NCBI GenBank assembly: GCA_041390025.1
Contig: JAWKQR010000030.1
Span: 10,035 to 74,034, forward strand
Direction: 5' to 3'
DNA: 64,000 bases
Source: JBFFMO01 sp041390025
GTDB taxonomy: Bacteria; Myxococcota_A; Bradymonadia; Bradymonadales; Bradymonadaceae
Made by a program: the position numbers and the translations under genes. Shown here in pieces: positions 28,572 through 37,853 of the stretch (the first letter of the stretch is position 1; every line of letters begins with the position of its first letter). The notes beneath the pieces are model-generated. The model had not been told where the DNA came from. It saw only the letters and a list, made by a program, of their open reading frames with translations, and did not search any database.

Positions 28572-29590
28572 ATGGAAGTCTTCTTACGAAAATATAGCCG
28601 GCTCTTTACCTCGGTTTCGTCGTTATCATCGCGGCGCTGCTAGGGTTTTCGGTCAACGAGTATCTAGCCATCCAGTTGGCACCATTTACGGTCCCCGACG
28701 TTGGCGCCCTCCCAACCGCTGACAAACCGGCAACCAAACCAAACCTCACGGTATCGGCCCGTTCGTTTAAGAAGGGGATCGCAGACCGATGTCTTTTTGG
28801 CTGTGTTGACGCCGAGGATGTTCCGGCGTGCCCGGACGGATGCGCGGACGGCGAGGTTTGCCAGGCGGGTGCGTGCGTCAAGATCGAGCCCGAAGCCGCA
28901 CAAAACACCGAACTGGCCGTACAAAGTGACCTTAACGTCAAGCTGCAAGGCAGCATGGTCGCCAAACGCAACGAATACTCGCTCGCACTGGTTGCGGAGA
29001 ACGGAAACAAAACGACCTACATTGTGGGCATCGGCGACCGTCTTATGGGCGAAGCCGAGGTCGTCGAGATCCGGCGTGACCGCATTATCTTTCGCCGCAA
29101 TGGCCGCCTTGAGTACATCAAGATCGAGAACAGCATCACGGGGTCACCCAGCATCCGACCGGCGTCGAGTTTCACCGCCGGCGAGCGCGACATCAAACCC
29201 AATGTGCCAGCGCCCAAGGCGTCCGCTACGCCCCCGGCGAAAAACGACGTCGCCACGAAGGTCAGCGAGAACAAATTTGAAGTGGACCGCGCGACATTGA
29301 ATCAACAGCTGTCCGACCCCGAGAAAATCGCCAAGGCCGCTCGGATTGTGCCCGTCTACGACAAGGCCGGAAAAAGCAACGGCATCAAGCTCATCAATGT
29401 CTCCGACTCCAGCGTCTACTCCAAGATTGGCATTCAGACCGGCGACATCGTGCGTTCGATCAATGGCCAGAAGATCGACAGCCAAGCAAAAGCTCTGCAA
29501 CTGCTTGAGTCGATGAAAAACTCGTCCAAAGTCGCCATTGAGGTGGAACGACGAGGCAAGAAAGAAACCATGGAATACACAGTTAAATGA
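28572..29590 (+). CDS. gspC: Type II secretion protein GspC (one frameshift in the TM region)
   Basis: GspC is the inner-membrane clamp contacting the secretin. ATG 28572 (AAAGG 7 bp upstream) encodes MEVFLRKYSRLFT; the reading then jumps frame at ~28,611 to LGFVVIIAALLGFSVNEYLA, a normal GspC membrane helix, and remains open to 29590. One indel is implied. Without repair, only an internal TTG at 28676 would start the long frame and the TM helix would be lost. Next come a short Cys-rich segment (CPDGCADGEVCQAGAC; six Cys in ~30 residues, unusual), the HR domain (~95-165: LKLQGSMVAKRNEYSLAL, GIGDRLMGEAEV), a Pro/Ala linker, and a C-terminal PDZ (GIKLINVSDSSVYSKIGIQT, DIVRSINGQKIDS). First gene of the operon. 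Confidence 0.85.
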
Positions 29591-29637
29591 ATGACTTATC
29601 TGATACCCGTTGCCCGAGTCGACGTAAAAGGAATTCG

Positions 29638-32031
29638 ATGATTTCGCGCAAATACTCATCCATGTTGTTCTCGGCCCTGCTCACCGGGGCCATTCTCGCG
29701 CCAAGCACGCTTGTGGCTCAAGAGACCGAGAAGAACGATGGATCCGTAAATCCTCAAGAGAAGTATAATCTGCCTGCGAACTTCGACCCGGATTTCCGGC
29801 CTAAGAAGACACCCGGCAACGTGCGCGTCACCATCGACTTTCGTCAGGCTCAGCTCGATGAAGTGGTGAAGTTTTTCTCAGGGGCGATGAACAAGAATTT
29901 CATCATTTCTGACAGCATCAATACCAGCAAGACCATCACGATCATGTCGCCCAAGGAGGTGTCGCTCAATGAGGCATACCGCGCCTTTTTGGCGGCTCTT
30001 CAGATGAACGGCTTGACCATCGTGCCGATGGGTTCGTTTCTGAAGATCGTTGAATCGAAAAACGCCATCGTCGAGCCGCAAACCCCCTACGAATCGGGGG
30101 AGCGAATTCCGAACGAAGCTCGGATGGTCACCGCGATCGTGCCGATCGAAAACGCCGCGTTGGACGAGATCCAGCCGGTGATCGCAAAGTTTCTGACCCA
30201 AGAGGCGACCGTGATTCCCTACGGTTCGAGCCTCATCATTACAGAGAACGGCGCGAACCTGCGTCGTGTCCAACAGCTGATTGAGAAGTTGGACAAGGGC
30301 GATTCGGCAAACAAAATCTACGTTTATCGGGTTCTGCATGCCGATGCGACCGAGATCGAAACGCGCATCGAAGAGATTTTCCAAGCTCAGAAAGGCGGCA
30401 CTGCCGCTCGCAGCTCCGCGGCGAAGAAGAAGGACAGCGGCGACGGCGGGGGCGAGCTCGATGTGACCATCACGGACATCATCGCAGATGAACGCACCAA
30501 TCAATTGATCATCGTGTCGGATAAGAAATCGTTCGACCGCATCAAGGAGATGATCGAAATTTTGGACGTCCCAACCGCCGTTGGCGGCCAGGTCCACGTC
30601 AAATTCCTCGAGTATGCAGACGCTGATGAGCTCGCGTCCACGCTATCGGGACTCGCGCAGGGCGCGCAACGCAACAACACAAGCAGCCGGCGAACGAGCC
30701 GCGCCGCGGCGACCGCCGCGACGAACTCGACCGCTGAAGCCGGGTCACTGCTTCAAGGTGACGTTCAGATCAACGCGTACAAGCCCACGAACTCACTTGT
30801 TGTGGTCGCGTCACCCCGCGACTTCCTCGCCCTCGAGAACGTCATCGACCAATTGGATCGCCCGCGCCGTCAGGTTTATGTCGAGGCGATCATCATGGAA
30901 ATCGGCTTGGACACCAATCGGTCACTTGGCCTGGGTTTCACAGCCGGGTTTGGCCAAGATTTCAACTCGCTGATCCCCGATTCGGCGGTACAAGATGGTC
31001 TGATCGAAGACACACGCGGGCTCGTGATCGGCCGATCGAACTACAACGGCCTTGATTCCGCGTCCGGTAGCGCGGGTGTCTTGGGTCTGCTTGGTCCAAA
31101 CGTGACGATTCCCGGGACCTCGATCTCGCTACCCGCATTTGCACTGTTGCTCCAGGCCACGCAAACCGACAATTCGGTCAACATTTTGTCCACACCGGCC
31201 ATCTTGACGATGGACAACGAAGAGGCAGAAATCATCGTCGGTGAGCGCGTACCCTTCCTGCGAAGCATCGGAGGCACATCGGCATCGAGTTTGTTGGGGT
31301 CGCTTGGCGGGGACGCCAACTCGGCGGCCACTTCGGCGCTCGCGGGACTGACCGGCCTTGGCGGGCTGCAGAATCAGATCGATTACGAAGACGTAGGCAT
31401 CACGCTTCGCATCACACCGCAAGTCAACGAGAGCGACTATGTTCGCCTTGAGGTCGACCAAGAGGTCAGCGACATCAAGGGTGCCGGTGGGTTGGGCGAC
31501 GGCGCACCCATCCGGACAAAGCGAAACGCGAAGACGGTCGTCCTGGTCAAAGACCAATCAACCATTGTCATTGGTGGTTTGATCCGCGATGTCGAAAATG
31601 AAACCGTGAACAAGGTGCCTTTCCTTGGCGACATCCCACTTGTTGGCGTGTTGTTCAAGAACACAAGCACCATCAAGACCAAACAGAACCTTGTCCTGAT
31701 GCTCACGCCGTATGTGATCGAGGACGAGACCGACATGCAAAAGATCCAACAGCGCAAGATGGAAGAGCGACGCGAGCTGTTGAAACTGTTCGGGAGCCGC
31801 GACCTTCAGTACGTCAAATCGATCAATTTCCAGAAAAAAAGCGGACTTCTTGACCGAATGAAGAGCACCATCGGCGAAGCGGTCCAGGGCGAGCGGGCAC
31901 GCGAAGAGGCGCTGAAAGCGTTCGACTCGGAAGGCCCTCAGTACCGCGTGTTGGGCGCTGAGGAGGCGCCAACAGCGGCTCCTGAGTCCGAGCCAAGCGA
32001 TTCCCCTGTAACCCCCGATCCAACGGAGTAA
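29638..32031 (+). CDS. gspD: Type II secretion secretin GspD
   Basis: 797 residues; start ATG 29638 has AAAGGAA upstream and a signal peptide (MISRKYSSMLFSALLTGAIL...VAQ). It forms the outer-membrane channel. N0 (VTIDFRQAQLDEVVKFFSGA) and three N1-N3 ring domains (MVTAIVPIENAALDEIQPVI, IYVYRVLHADATEIETRIEE, VHVKFLEYADADELASTLSG) are followed by the secretin core. The core has VYVEAIIMEIGLDTNRSLGL, VNILSTPAILTMDNEEAEII, VGERVPFLRS, VGITLRITPQVNE and VIGGLIRDVENETVNKVPFL. Ala/Ser/Gly-rich loops lie within N2-N3 and the gate region. The C-terminal ~100 residues (LLKLFGSRDLQYVKSINFQK...) suit an S-domain-like pilotin-binding tail. Next gene starts 6 bp later. Confidence 0.96.
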   Translation: MISRKYSSMLFSALLTGAILAPSTLVAQETEKNDGSVNPQEKYNLPANFDPDFRPKKTPGNVRVTIDFRQAQLDEVVKFFSGAMNKNFIISDSINTSKTITIMSPKEVSLNEAYRAFLAALQMNGLTIVPMGSFLKIVESKNAIVEPQTPYESGERIPNEARMVTAIVPIENAALDEIQPVIAKFLTQEATVIPYGSSLIITENGANLRRVQQLIEKLDKGDSANKIYVYRVLHADATEIETRIEEIFQAQKGGTAARSSAAKKKDSGDGGGELDVTITDIIADERTNQLIIVSDKKSFDRIKEMIEILDVPTAVGGQVHVKFLEYADADELASTLSGLAQGAQRNNTSSRRTSRAAATAATNSTAEAGSLLQGDVQINAYKPTNSLVVVASPRDFLALENVIDQLDRPRRQVYVEAIIMEIGLDTNRSLGLGFTAGFGQDFNSLIPDSAVQDGLIEDTRGLVIGRSNYNGLDSASGSAGVLGLLGPNVTIPGTSISLPAFALLLQATQTDNSVNILSTPAILTMDNEEAEIIVGERVPFLRSIGGTSASSLLGSLGGDANSAATSALAGLTGLGGLQNQIDYEDVGITLRITPQVNESDYVRLEVDQEVSDIKGAGGLGDGAPIRTKRNAKTVVLVKDQSTIVIGGLIRDVENETVNKVPFLGDIPLVGVLFKNTSTIKTKQNLVLMLTPYVIEDETDMQKIQQRKMEERRELLKLFGSRDLQYVKSINFQKKSGLLDRMKSTIGEAVQGERAREEALKAFDSEGPQYRVLGAEEAPTAAPESEPSDSPVTPDPTE

Positions 32032-32036
32032 GGCGT

Positions 32037-33770
32037 ATGTACAATCGTCTTCGAATCGGGGAAGTGCTGGTCAAGATGGGCAAGGTAACGGCCGATCAGG
32101 TTCAGGCCGGCTTGCGCCTTCAAAAGGATAAAGGCTACCGCCTCGGCGAAGCGCTCGTGGAGCTCGAGCTCATCAACCAAACCGTGGTCGCCGAAGCGCT
32201 CGCCATCCAGCTTGACTACCCGTTCCGCAAGGAGCTTGCGCTCGATGACGTCAACATCGCGTTGATTGAGCACCTTCAGCTCGCCTTCTGCCGCGACAAC
32301 TGTGTGCTGCCCTTTGCCGTGGGAGATATGGGTGTCCAGGTCGCCACCCACGATCCGCTGGAATTCGACGTTTTGGATGAAATCCGCATGGTGCTCGACC
32401 GCGAAGTTGAGCCCATCGTCATGCCCGGCGACGTCCTGACCAACGTCATCAACGCGGCGTTCGACCGCAAAAGCCGTCAACTGGGTGCCGATCTCGACCA
32501 ACTCGATGAGGCCGAGACGCCTTATACCGATGACGCCGCCATCGACATCAACGACCTCCTTGAGGCCGGAGACGATGACGAAGCCCCGGTGATTCGGTTT
32601 GTGAACAGCCTGTTTGTCCAGTCGGTTCGTGAGCGTGCGAGCGATATCCACATCGAACCGGGCGAAAAAGAGATCGTCGTTCGATTCCGAATCGATGGCG
32701 TGCTGAAACAGGTCACCAGCCCGCCCAAACGCTTCGCGTCGAGCATCGTGACCCGCATCAAGATCATGGCCGGGCTCAACATCGCCGAAAAGCGCCTGCC
32801 ACAAGACGGACGCATCCGCATCAAAATGGCCGGCAAGGACATTGATATTCGTGTCGCCACCGCTCCGATGGTGCACGGCGAACGTATCACCATGCGTCTG
32901 CTCGACAAATCGGCCGTGTTGCTCGACGTGCACGACATCGGATTTTCCGAGGACGACCTCGAGATCTTGATCAAGCTCATCCAGCGGCCGCACGGCATCA
33001 TCTTGGTTACCGGCCCAACGGGTAGCGGTAAAACCACGACCCTTTACTCGTCGCTGAGCGAGATCAACAGCCCCGACAAGAACATCCTGACCATCGAAGA
33101 CCCGGTCGAGTACCAACTCGCCGGCATCTCTCAGATGCAGGTCAATCCAAAGATTCAGCTCACGTTCGCCAGCGGTTTGCGTAGCTATCTGCGCCACGAC
33201 CCTGACGTCATCATGGTCGGCGAAATTCGCGACGTCGAAACCGCCGAGATGGCGATTCAGGCGTCGTTAACGGGCCACTTGGTGTTCTCGACCTTGCACA
33301 CGAACGATGCCGCCGGCGCGTTCACACGTCTGACGGACATGGGTGTGGAGCCTTTCCTAGTCAGCTCCAGTATCATCCTGTCACTCGCGCAACGTTTGGT
33401 CCGACGGTTATGCCCACATTGCCGCGTGCCCTATCGGCCCCTGCCCGACGAAATCGCCGAGCTTGGGCTCACCATGGACGACGTCGAACGCCTCGGCCAC
33501 GGTCACGTCTACAAGCCCAAGGATGGCGGCTGCGAACAGTGCAATAATTTGGGGTATCGCGGACGAACCGGCATCTACGAATTGTTGCAGATCGAGGACG
33601 ACATTCGCGTTTTGGTGATGAACCGCGCGGACGCCGGAACAATCAAACGCGCCGCCACCGCCAATGGCATGAAGTCCCTACGTGATGACGGCGCCCTGAA
33701 GGTTCTTAAAGGCGTCACAAGTATCGAAGAAGTCATGCGCGTCACTCAAGAAGACGCCCTTTTGGAATAA
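32037..33770 (+). CDS. gspE: Type II secretion ATPase GspE
   Basis: 577 residues. The cytoplasmic hexameric motor. The N-terminal MshEN-like domains (~1-150: RIGEVLVKMGKVTADQVQAG) bind partner proteins or cyclic-di-GMP in related ATPases. The core has Walker A GPTGSGKTTT (326-334), the Asp box LTIEDPVEYQ, Walker B DPDVIMVGEIRD, and the His box TGHLVFSTLHTND. A C4 zinc site (C459, C462, C499, C502) is characteristic of GspE and PilB. Intact; 6 bp after gspD and 4 bp before gspF. Confidence 0.96.
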   Translation: MYNRLRIGEVLVKMGKVTADQVQAGLRLQKDKGYRLGEALVELELINQTVVAEALAIQLDYPFRKELALDDVNIALIEHLQLAFCRDNCVLPFAVGDMGVQVATHDPLEFDVLDEIRMVLDREVEPIVMPGDVLTNVINAAFDRKSRQLGADLDQLDEAETPYTDDAAIDINDLLEAGDDDEAPVIRFVNSLFVQSVRERASDIHIEPGEKEIVVRFRIDGVLKQVTSPPKRFASSIVTRIKIMAGLNIAEKRLPQDGRIRIKMAGKDIDIRVATAPMVHGERITMRLLDKSAVLLDVHDIGFSEDDLEILIKLIQRPHGIILVTGPTGSGKTTTLYSSLSEINSPDKNILTIEDPVEYQLAGISQMQVNPKIQLTFASGLRSYLRHDPDVIMVGEIRDVETAEMAIQASLTGHLVFSTLHTNDAAGAFTRLTDMGVEPFLVSSSIILSLAQRLVRRLCPHCRVPYRPLPDEIAELGLTMDDVERLGHGHVYKPKDGGCEQCNNLGYRGRTGIYELLQIEDDIRVLVMNRADAGTIKRAATANGMKSLRDDGALKVLKGVTSIEEVMRVTQEDALLE

Positions 33771-33773
33771 GCC

Positions 33774-35000
33774 ATGCCCGTTTACGAATACCGAGGACTT
33801 AATGCCGCGGGGAAGGCAGTCAAAGGCATCGCTGACGCCGACAGTCGCGCGAATTTGCGCTCGTCGTTGCAGGCAAAGGGCATCTTTGTCACCGACGTGT
33901 TCGAAGGCAAAGAGAAGGCGAATCAAGGCAACACGGACATCGACTTCAAGAAGATGTTCGAATTTGTCGGGCTTCGCGACATTTCCCTCATCACGAGACA
34001 ACTCGCAACGTTGCTGCGAGCCGGCATTCCCCTCGTGGAGTCGCTCTCGGCGCTGGTCGACCAAGCCGAAAAAGACGAGCTCAAACGCGTGCTGACCGAT
34101 GTGCGTCGGCAGGTTAACGAAGGCTCTGGGTTGGCAAACGCGTTGCGCGAGCATCCCAAATACTTCAGCGACCTTTACGTCAACATGGTCAAGGCGGGCG
34201 AAACCAGCGGCAATCTCGACACGGTTTTGGAACGCCTGACAGAATTCCTCGATGCTCAAATCGAGCTGCGCTCCAAGATCATCGGAGCCATGGTCTACCC
34301 CGTCATCATGATGTTTGTGGGCGCGGGTATCATGTCGCTTCTGTTCATCTTTGTGATCCCGAAAGTCACTCAGATTTTCCAAGATCAAGGCGCGGCCCTG
34401 CCGTTCATCACGCAGGTGCTCATTTGGATGAGCCAGGCACTGGCGAATTGGTGGTTCATTCTGATCCCAAGCGTCGTTGGCTCGTTCGTCGGATTTAACC
34501 AATGGCGCCGCTCCGCGCAGGGCAAACCCAAATGGGATCGCTTCCTGCTCAAGGTGCCTGTCGTTGGTGGCTTGGTGCGCATGATCGCGATCGCGCGGTT
34601 CGCGCGGACGCTCGGAACCCTGCTCTCGAGCGGTGTACCGCTGCTCCAGGCACTCGACATCGTCAAAGACATTCTGGGAAATGACCGGTTGATCGAGGTC
34701 ATCGAAGATGCACGCGTCAACATTCGCGAGGGTGACAGCATCGCACAACCGCTTAAACGGTCCGGCGAGTTTCCTCCTCTTGTGACCCACATGATCGCCA
34801 TCGGCGAACGTTCGGGTCAGCTCGAAGACATGCTCGAAAACATCGCGATCAGTTACAACCAACAGGTTGATGTTCGCATTCAAGCACTTACAACCCTTTT
34901 GGAGCCACTCATGATCGTTTTCATGGGCGGCGGCGCAGCGGTGATCGTGTTCGCGATCATGCTGCCAATTTTGCAAATGAACCAGATGGTCGGTGGTTAA
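33774..35000 (+). CDS. gspF: Type II secretion inner-membrane platform GspF
   Basis: 408 residues with the expected two GspF domains. The first (~65-190) has LITRQLATLLRAGIPLVESL and YVNMVKAGETSGNLDTVLER. A TM segment (GAMVYPVIMMFVGAGIMSLL) follows, then the second domain (ARFARTLGTLLSSGVPLLQA, HMIAIGERSGQLEDMLENIA) and a final TM (LEPLMIVFMGGGAAVIVFAI). It anchors the pseudopilus assembly machinery and contacts GspE and GspL. Intact. Confidence 0.95.
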   Translation: MPVYEYRGLNAAGKAVKGIADADSRANLRSSLQAKGIFVTDVFEGKEKANQGNTDIDFKKMFEFVGLRDISLITRQLATLLRAGIPLVESLSALVDQAEKDELKRVLTDVRRQVNEGSGLANALREHPKYFSDLYVNMVKAGETSGNLDTVLERLTEFLDAQIELRSKIIGAMVYPVIMMFVGAGIMSLLFIFVIPKVTQIFQDQGAALPFITQVLIWMSQALANWWFILIPSVVGSFVGFNQWRRSAQGKPKWDRFLLKVPVVGGLVRMIAIARFARTLGTLLSSGVPLLQALDIVKDILGNDRLIEVIEDARVNIREGDSIAQPLKRSGEFPPLVTHMIAIGERSGQLEDMLENIAISYNQQVDVRIQALTTLLEPLMIVFMGGGAAVIVFAIMLPILQMNQMVGG

Positions 35001-35027
35001 GCCTGACCCAAACGACGGAGTTTCCAC

Positions 35028-35453
35028 ATGGAAAATAATCTTGAGAAAATGAAAAAAACGTCGATTCAGCGTGTGCTCGCCGAGCAGCGCGGCATGACGA
35101 TCGTGGAATTGATGATTGTGCTCACGATTATCGCGTCGATCATGGGCGTCGTAGGCGTTTACGTGTTCGGCGCGCTGGATAAAGCCAACATTCAAGAGGC
35201 CAAAATTCAGATCAACAAGCTCAGCGGACAGGTCGAACAATACTACCTGTCGTCGAGTCCGCGACAGTTCCCCAACAGCCTCGAAGACCTCGCCGCCGGC
35301 CCGACACCGATCGTCAAAAAGGTCGACAAAGACCCGTGGGGCAACGACTTCATCTACAAGAAGATCAGCAACCGCGAATTCGAGATCTACTCGATGGGAC
35401 CCGATGGCTCGGAGGGAACCGAGGACGACGTTCGCAAGACGGAAGCCGAGTAA
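35028..35453 (+). CDS. gspG: Major pseudopilin GspG
   Basis: 141 residues from ATG 35028; a second in-frame ATG at 35049 could be the true start. The prepilin leader ends AEQRG before MTIVELMIVLTIIASIMG, with Gly at -1 and Glu at +5, the substrate form of prepilin peptidase. The C-terminal GspG domain has PRQFPNSLEDL, KDPWGNDFIYK and the calcium-loop-like GPDGSEGTEDDV. It polymerises into the pseudopilus. Followed 3 bp later by a second GspG-like gene. Confidence 0.95.
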   Translation: MENNLEKMKKTSIQRVLAEQRGMTIVELMIVLTIIASIMGVVGVYVFGALDKANIQEAKIQINKLSGQVEQYYLSSSPRQFPNSLEDLAAGPTPIVKKVDKDPWGNDFIYKKISNREFEIYSMGPDGSEGTEDDVRKTEAE

Positions 35454-35456
35454 TCC

Positions 35457-35798
35457 ATGTTTCCTCCTCCATCCAAATGGAGCGTTTGGCACGTAGGCAC
35501 GTTCGTCTTTTCGCTCGTGACTGTGGTGTCGATGTCGTTCGTGGCACTCGCCTGTGTCCGCGCAGACCTTGACGCAGACCACGCGGTGGTTGCAGCCGAC
35601 GTCGCGTTGGTGCGCGCGTGTGTGCTCCAAAAGTACGACGAGACGGGCGCTCTGCCGCAGTCGCTTGAGGAATGCGATCGGCTCGATCCATGGCGCCAGC
35701 GTTACGTCTTTGTGCCACGTGCGGACGGCACGTTTGATGTGTTTTCGCGCGGCCCCGATCTTGTGGTTGGAACCGACGATGACACGAACGGAAATTGA
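35457..35798 (+). CDS. GspG-like protein without a prepilin cleavage site
   Basis: 113 residues, inserted between gspG and gspH. The N-terminus has one hydrophobic helix (WHVGTFVFSLVTVVSMSFVA) but no Gly/Phe-Met + Glu5 prepilin motif, so it should remain a signal-anchored protein. The C-terminus keeps the GspG pattern: TGALPQSLEECDRLDPWRQR, then FDVFSRGPDLVVGTDDD, including the calcium-loop-like segment. It may be a regulator, cap or chaperone of the pseudopilus; this is inference. The frame and spacing (3 bp after gspG, 36 bp before gspH) argue for a functional operon member. Confidence 0.75.
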   Translation: MFPPPSKWSVWHVGTFVFSLVTVVSMSFVALACVRADLDADHAVVAADVALVRACVLQKYDETGALPQSLEECDRLDPWRQRYVFVPRADGTFDVFSRGPDLVVGTDDDTNGN

Positions 35799-35834
35799 CC
35801 CGGGTAGTTTGTGGAAGCAACGTTTGGAGCGTGA

Positions 35835-36518
35835 ATGACGGCTAACCGCCGAAATCAAAGGGGAATGACGATCGTCGAATTGATGGTCGTGATGACGATC
35901 ATGGCCGTCATCATGGCGGTCGGCGGTTACTCCCTGAGCACGCTAGGCGGCAACGACCTCCGCAATGACGCCCTGCGCATGTCGGCCGTCATCAAATACA
36001 CGTACGCCAACGCGGCGCTGAACAACGCACGTTACCGGCTGGTCGTTGAGCTGGGTTCGGGCACCTACTTCACCGAAGTGACCGAAGAACCCGTGATCTC
36101 GGCGTCCGAGAGCGCCGCAGACGAAGAGATGTTGACCGAGGAGGCGCGAGAACTCGCCAAGTCCAAAGAGCGCGAAAACGATCTTTTTGACGAGACCGAA
36201 GACAACCCGTTTGGCGTCAACCGTCGAGTCACGTTCGAGCGCGTGCAAGACATCGTGATCAAAGAAACCAAGCTGAGCGAGGGCATCACGTTTTCGAAGG
36301 TGTACACGCCGAAGTTTCCCGACGAACCGCTTGAGGAAGGCCGCGCATCGGTCTCGATGTTTCCCAACGGCTACATGGAACCGATTCTGATTGTGATGAA
36401 GGACGCCGATGGAAATGCCTACAGCCTGATGACCGAGTCCATGACCGGCCGAGTCATCATCCGTAGCGGCGAGATTGACCCGCCCGACGGGTTTGGAGAG
36501 CAAGAATCCGATGATTAA
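35835..36518 (+). CDS. gspH: Minor pseudopilin GspH
   Basis: 227 residues. Prepilin leader NQRG before MTIVELMVVMTIMAVIMAVG. The globular part includes LRNDALRMSAVIKYTYANAA and RYRLVVELGSG, with an acidic insertion (SAADEEMLTEEARELAKSKE) larger than in enterobacterial GspH. The order G-H-I-J-K supports the assignment over GspI. It overlaps gspI by 8 bp. Confidence 0.88.
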   Translation: MTANRRNQRGMTIVELMVVMTIMAVIMAVGGYSLSTLGGNDLRNDALRMSAVIKYTYANAALNNARYRLVVELGSGTYFTEVTEEPVISASESAADEEMLTEEARELAKSKERENDLFDETEDNPFGVNRRVTFERVQDIVIKETKLSEGITFSKVYTPKFPDEPLEEGRASVSMFPNGYMEPILIVMKDADGNAYSLMTESMTGRVIIRSGEIDPPDGFGEQESDD

Positions 36519-37095
36519 TCGCCACGCACATGAGAAGGGATTCACGCTGCTTGAAGTCATGATCGCGCTCGCGATTCTTGCATCCGCGCTCACGATCCTT
36601 ATGGGTACCATGGCGAATTCATCGCAGCAGGCGTTGTTCGCCAACGACATGACGCGGGCAAGCCAATTGGCGCGCTCCAAAATGGTCGACATTGAATACG
36701 AGATTCTCGAGGAAGGCTTTCAATCGAGCGACCAGACGCTCAGCGGAGACTTCCGCGCTGAAGGCGCACCCGAGATGACGTGGCGCGCTGAGATCAAACT
36801 CGTTGAAATTCCCGAGACCGCCAAAGAAGCTTTTTTGGCGCAGATCAATTCGCAATTGTTTGGCGGTGACCAAGGCGCATTGCAGGGAAATGCAGCGTTC
36901 AGCGCGATGCTTCCGATGCTCATCGGACAGCTCCCCGAGATGATTAACAACATCGGACAAAAAGTTCGAAAGGTCGATTTGGTCGTCGAATTTCCCTACG
37001 GAAAATCGGAATTCCCGATCCACGTGACGCAGTACATCGTTGATCCGAATTTGAACGAATTTAACGTATTCAACGACGCCCCGGCATTGCCATGA
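36511..37095 (+). CDS. gspI: Minor pseudopilin GspI
   Basis: 194 residues from ATG 36511, which overlaps the gspH stop. Prepilin motif HEKG before FTLLEVMIALAILASALTIL, the usual GspI form. The globular region contains ASQLARSKMVDIEYEILEEG and TWRAEIKLVEIPE. It is longer than classical GspI (~120-130) because of a Gln/Gly-containing insertion around residues 115-150. Builds the pseudopilus tip with GspJ and GspK. Overlaps gspJ by 4 bp. Confidence 0.9.
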   Translation: MINRHAHEKGFTLLEVMIALAILASALTILMGTMANSSQQALFANDMTRASQLARSKMVDIEYEILEEGFQSSDQTLSGDFRAEGAPEMTWRAEIKLVEIPETAKEAFLAQINSQLFGGDQGALQGNAAFSAMLPMLIGQLPEMINNIGQKVRKVDLVVEFPYGKSEFPIHVTQYIVDPNLNEFNVFNDAPALP

Positions 37096-37853
37096 AACAC
37101 CCGCGCTCAAATTCGGGGTTTACCATCGTCGAGGTCTTGCTCGCCGTGGCGATCGTGGCGTCGTTGTCCGCTCTGACGTGGTCGAGCATCTCGCAGATGT
37201 ACAAAACCCGCGACATCATGGAAGAGCGTTCCGCGAGGTATCAGGCGGTGCGCGTGACCATGGAACGCATGACCAACGAGCTGGGTTCGGCGTTCTTGGC
37301 GGGTCCTGAGTTTGGATTTGAGGACATCCCTGGCGAAGAGTTTACCCAAGACCCGGACACCGAAGCAGCGTTTTCGAACCAAGAGAAAAAGCAGAGCGGT
37401 TTGATTGGGAAGAACAACTCGATCAACTTCACGACCTTCGCGCATCAGCGCACATTTGAAGGCGAACGCGCAGGAAACGCCGCCGAAATTGGTTACCTCA
37501 TCCGCTCGGAGCGCAACGACGACGGTGAGCTCGTGCGGTCGTTGGTTCGGCGTGAGGACATCACACTGGATGATGAGCTTACACGCGGTGGAACCCTCCA
37601 GGTTGTGCTGCCAGAAATCTCGAATCTCGAATTCGATTTTTGGGATGCTGGTGCGGTCAAAGTTGGCACCAACGAGGAGATCGCACAGGGCCGATGGGTG
37701 GATTCTTGGGATACCACCCGACGTGAATTCGCCGGACGGCTTCCCACGCGAATCCGGATCCGATTGTCGCTGCCCCCCCAAGGCATGATGCGCGAAGACG
37801 AGGTCTTTACGACGCAAGTTCAGATTCAAACAACAGAGGTCATGGATTTTTAA
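37092..37853 (+). CDS. gspJ: Minor pseudopilin GspJ
   Basis: 253 residues. Prepilin motif NSG before FTIVEVLLAVAIVASLSALT. The globular region has RYQAVRVTMERMTNELGSAF, INFTTFAHQR, EIGYLIRSERNDDGELVRSL and RIRIRLSLPP, typical of GspJ/PulJ. Start overlaps gspI and its stop touches the gspK ATG (TAATGA). Confidence 0.92.
   Translation: MKHPRSNSGFTIVEVLLAVAIVASLSALTWSSISQMYKTRDIMEERSARYQAVRVTMERMTNELGSAFLAGPEFGFEDIPGEEFTQDPDTEAAFSNQEKKQSGLIGKNNSINFTTFAHQRTFEGERAGNAAEIGYLIRSERNDDGELVRSLVRREDITLDDELTRGGTLQVVLPEISNLEFDFWDAGAVKVGTNEEIAQGRWVDSWDTTRREFAGRLPTRIRIRLSLPPQGMMREDEVFTTQVQIQTTEVMDF

Noticed and set aside
33678..35858. 726-codon open frame on the minus strand opposite gspF, gspG and the GspG-like gene
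   Set aside because: Antisense shadow: the plus strand encodes clear T2SS proteins, and the antisense product is His/Arg/Asp-rich with no domain pattern or ribosome site.
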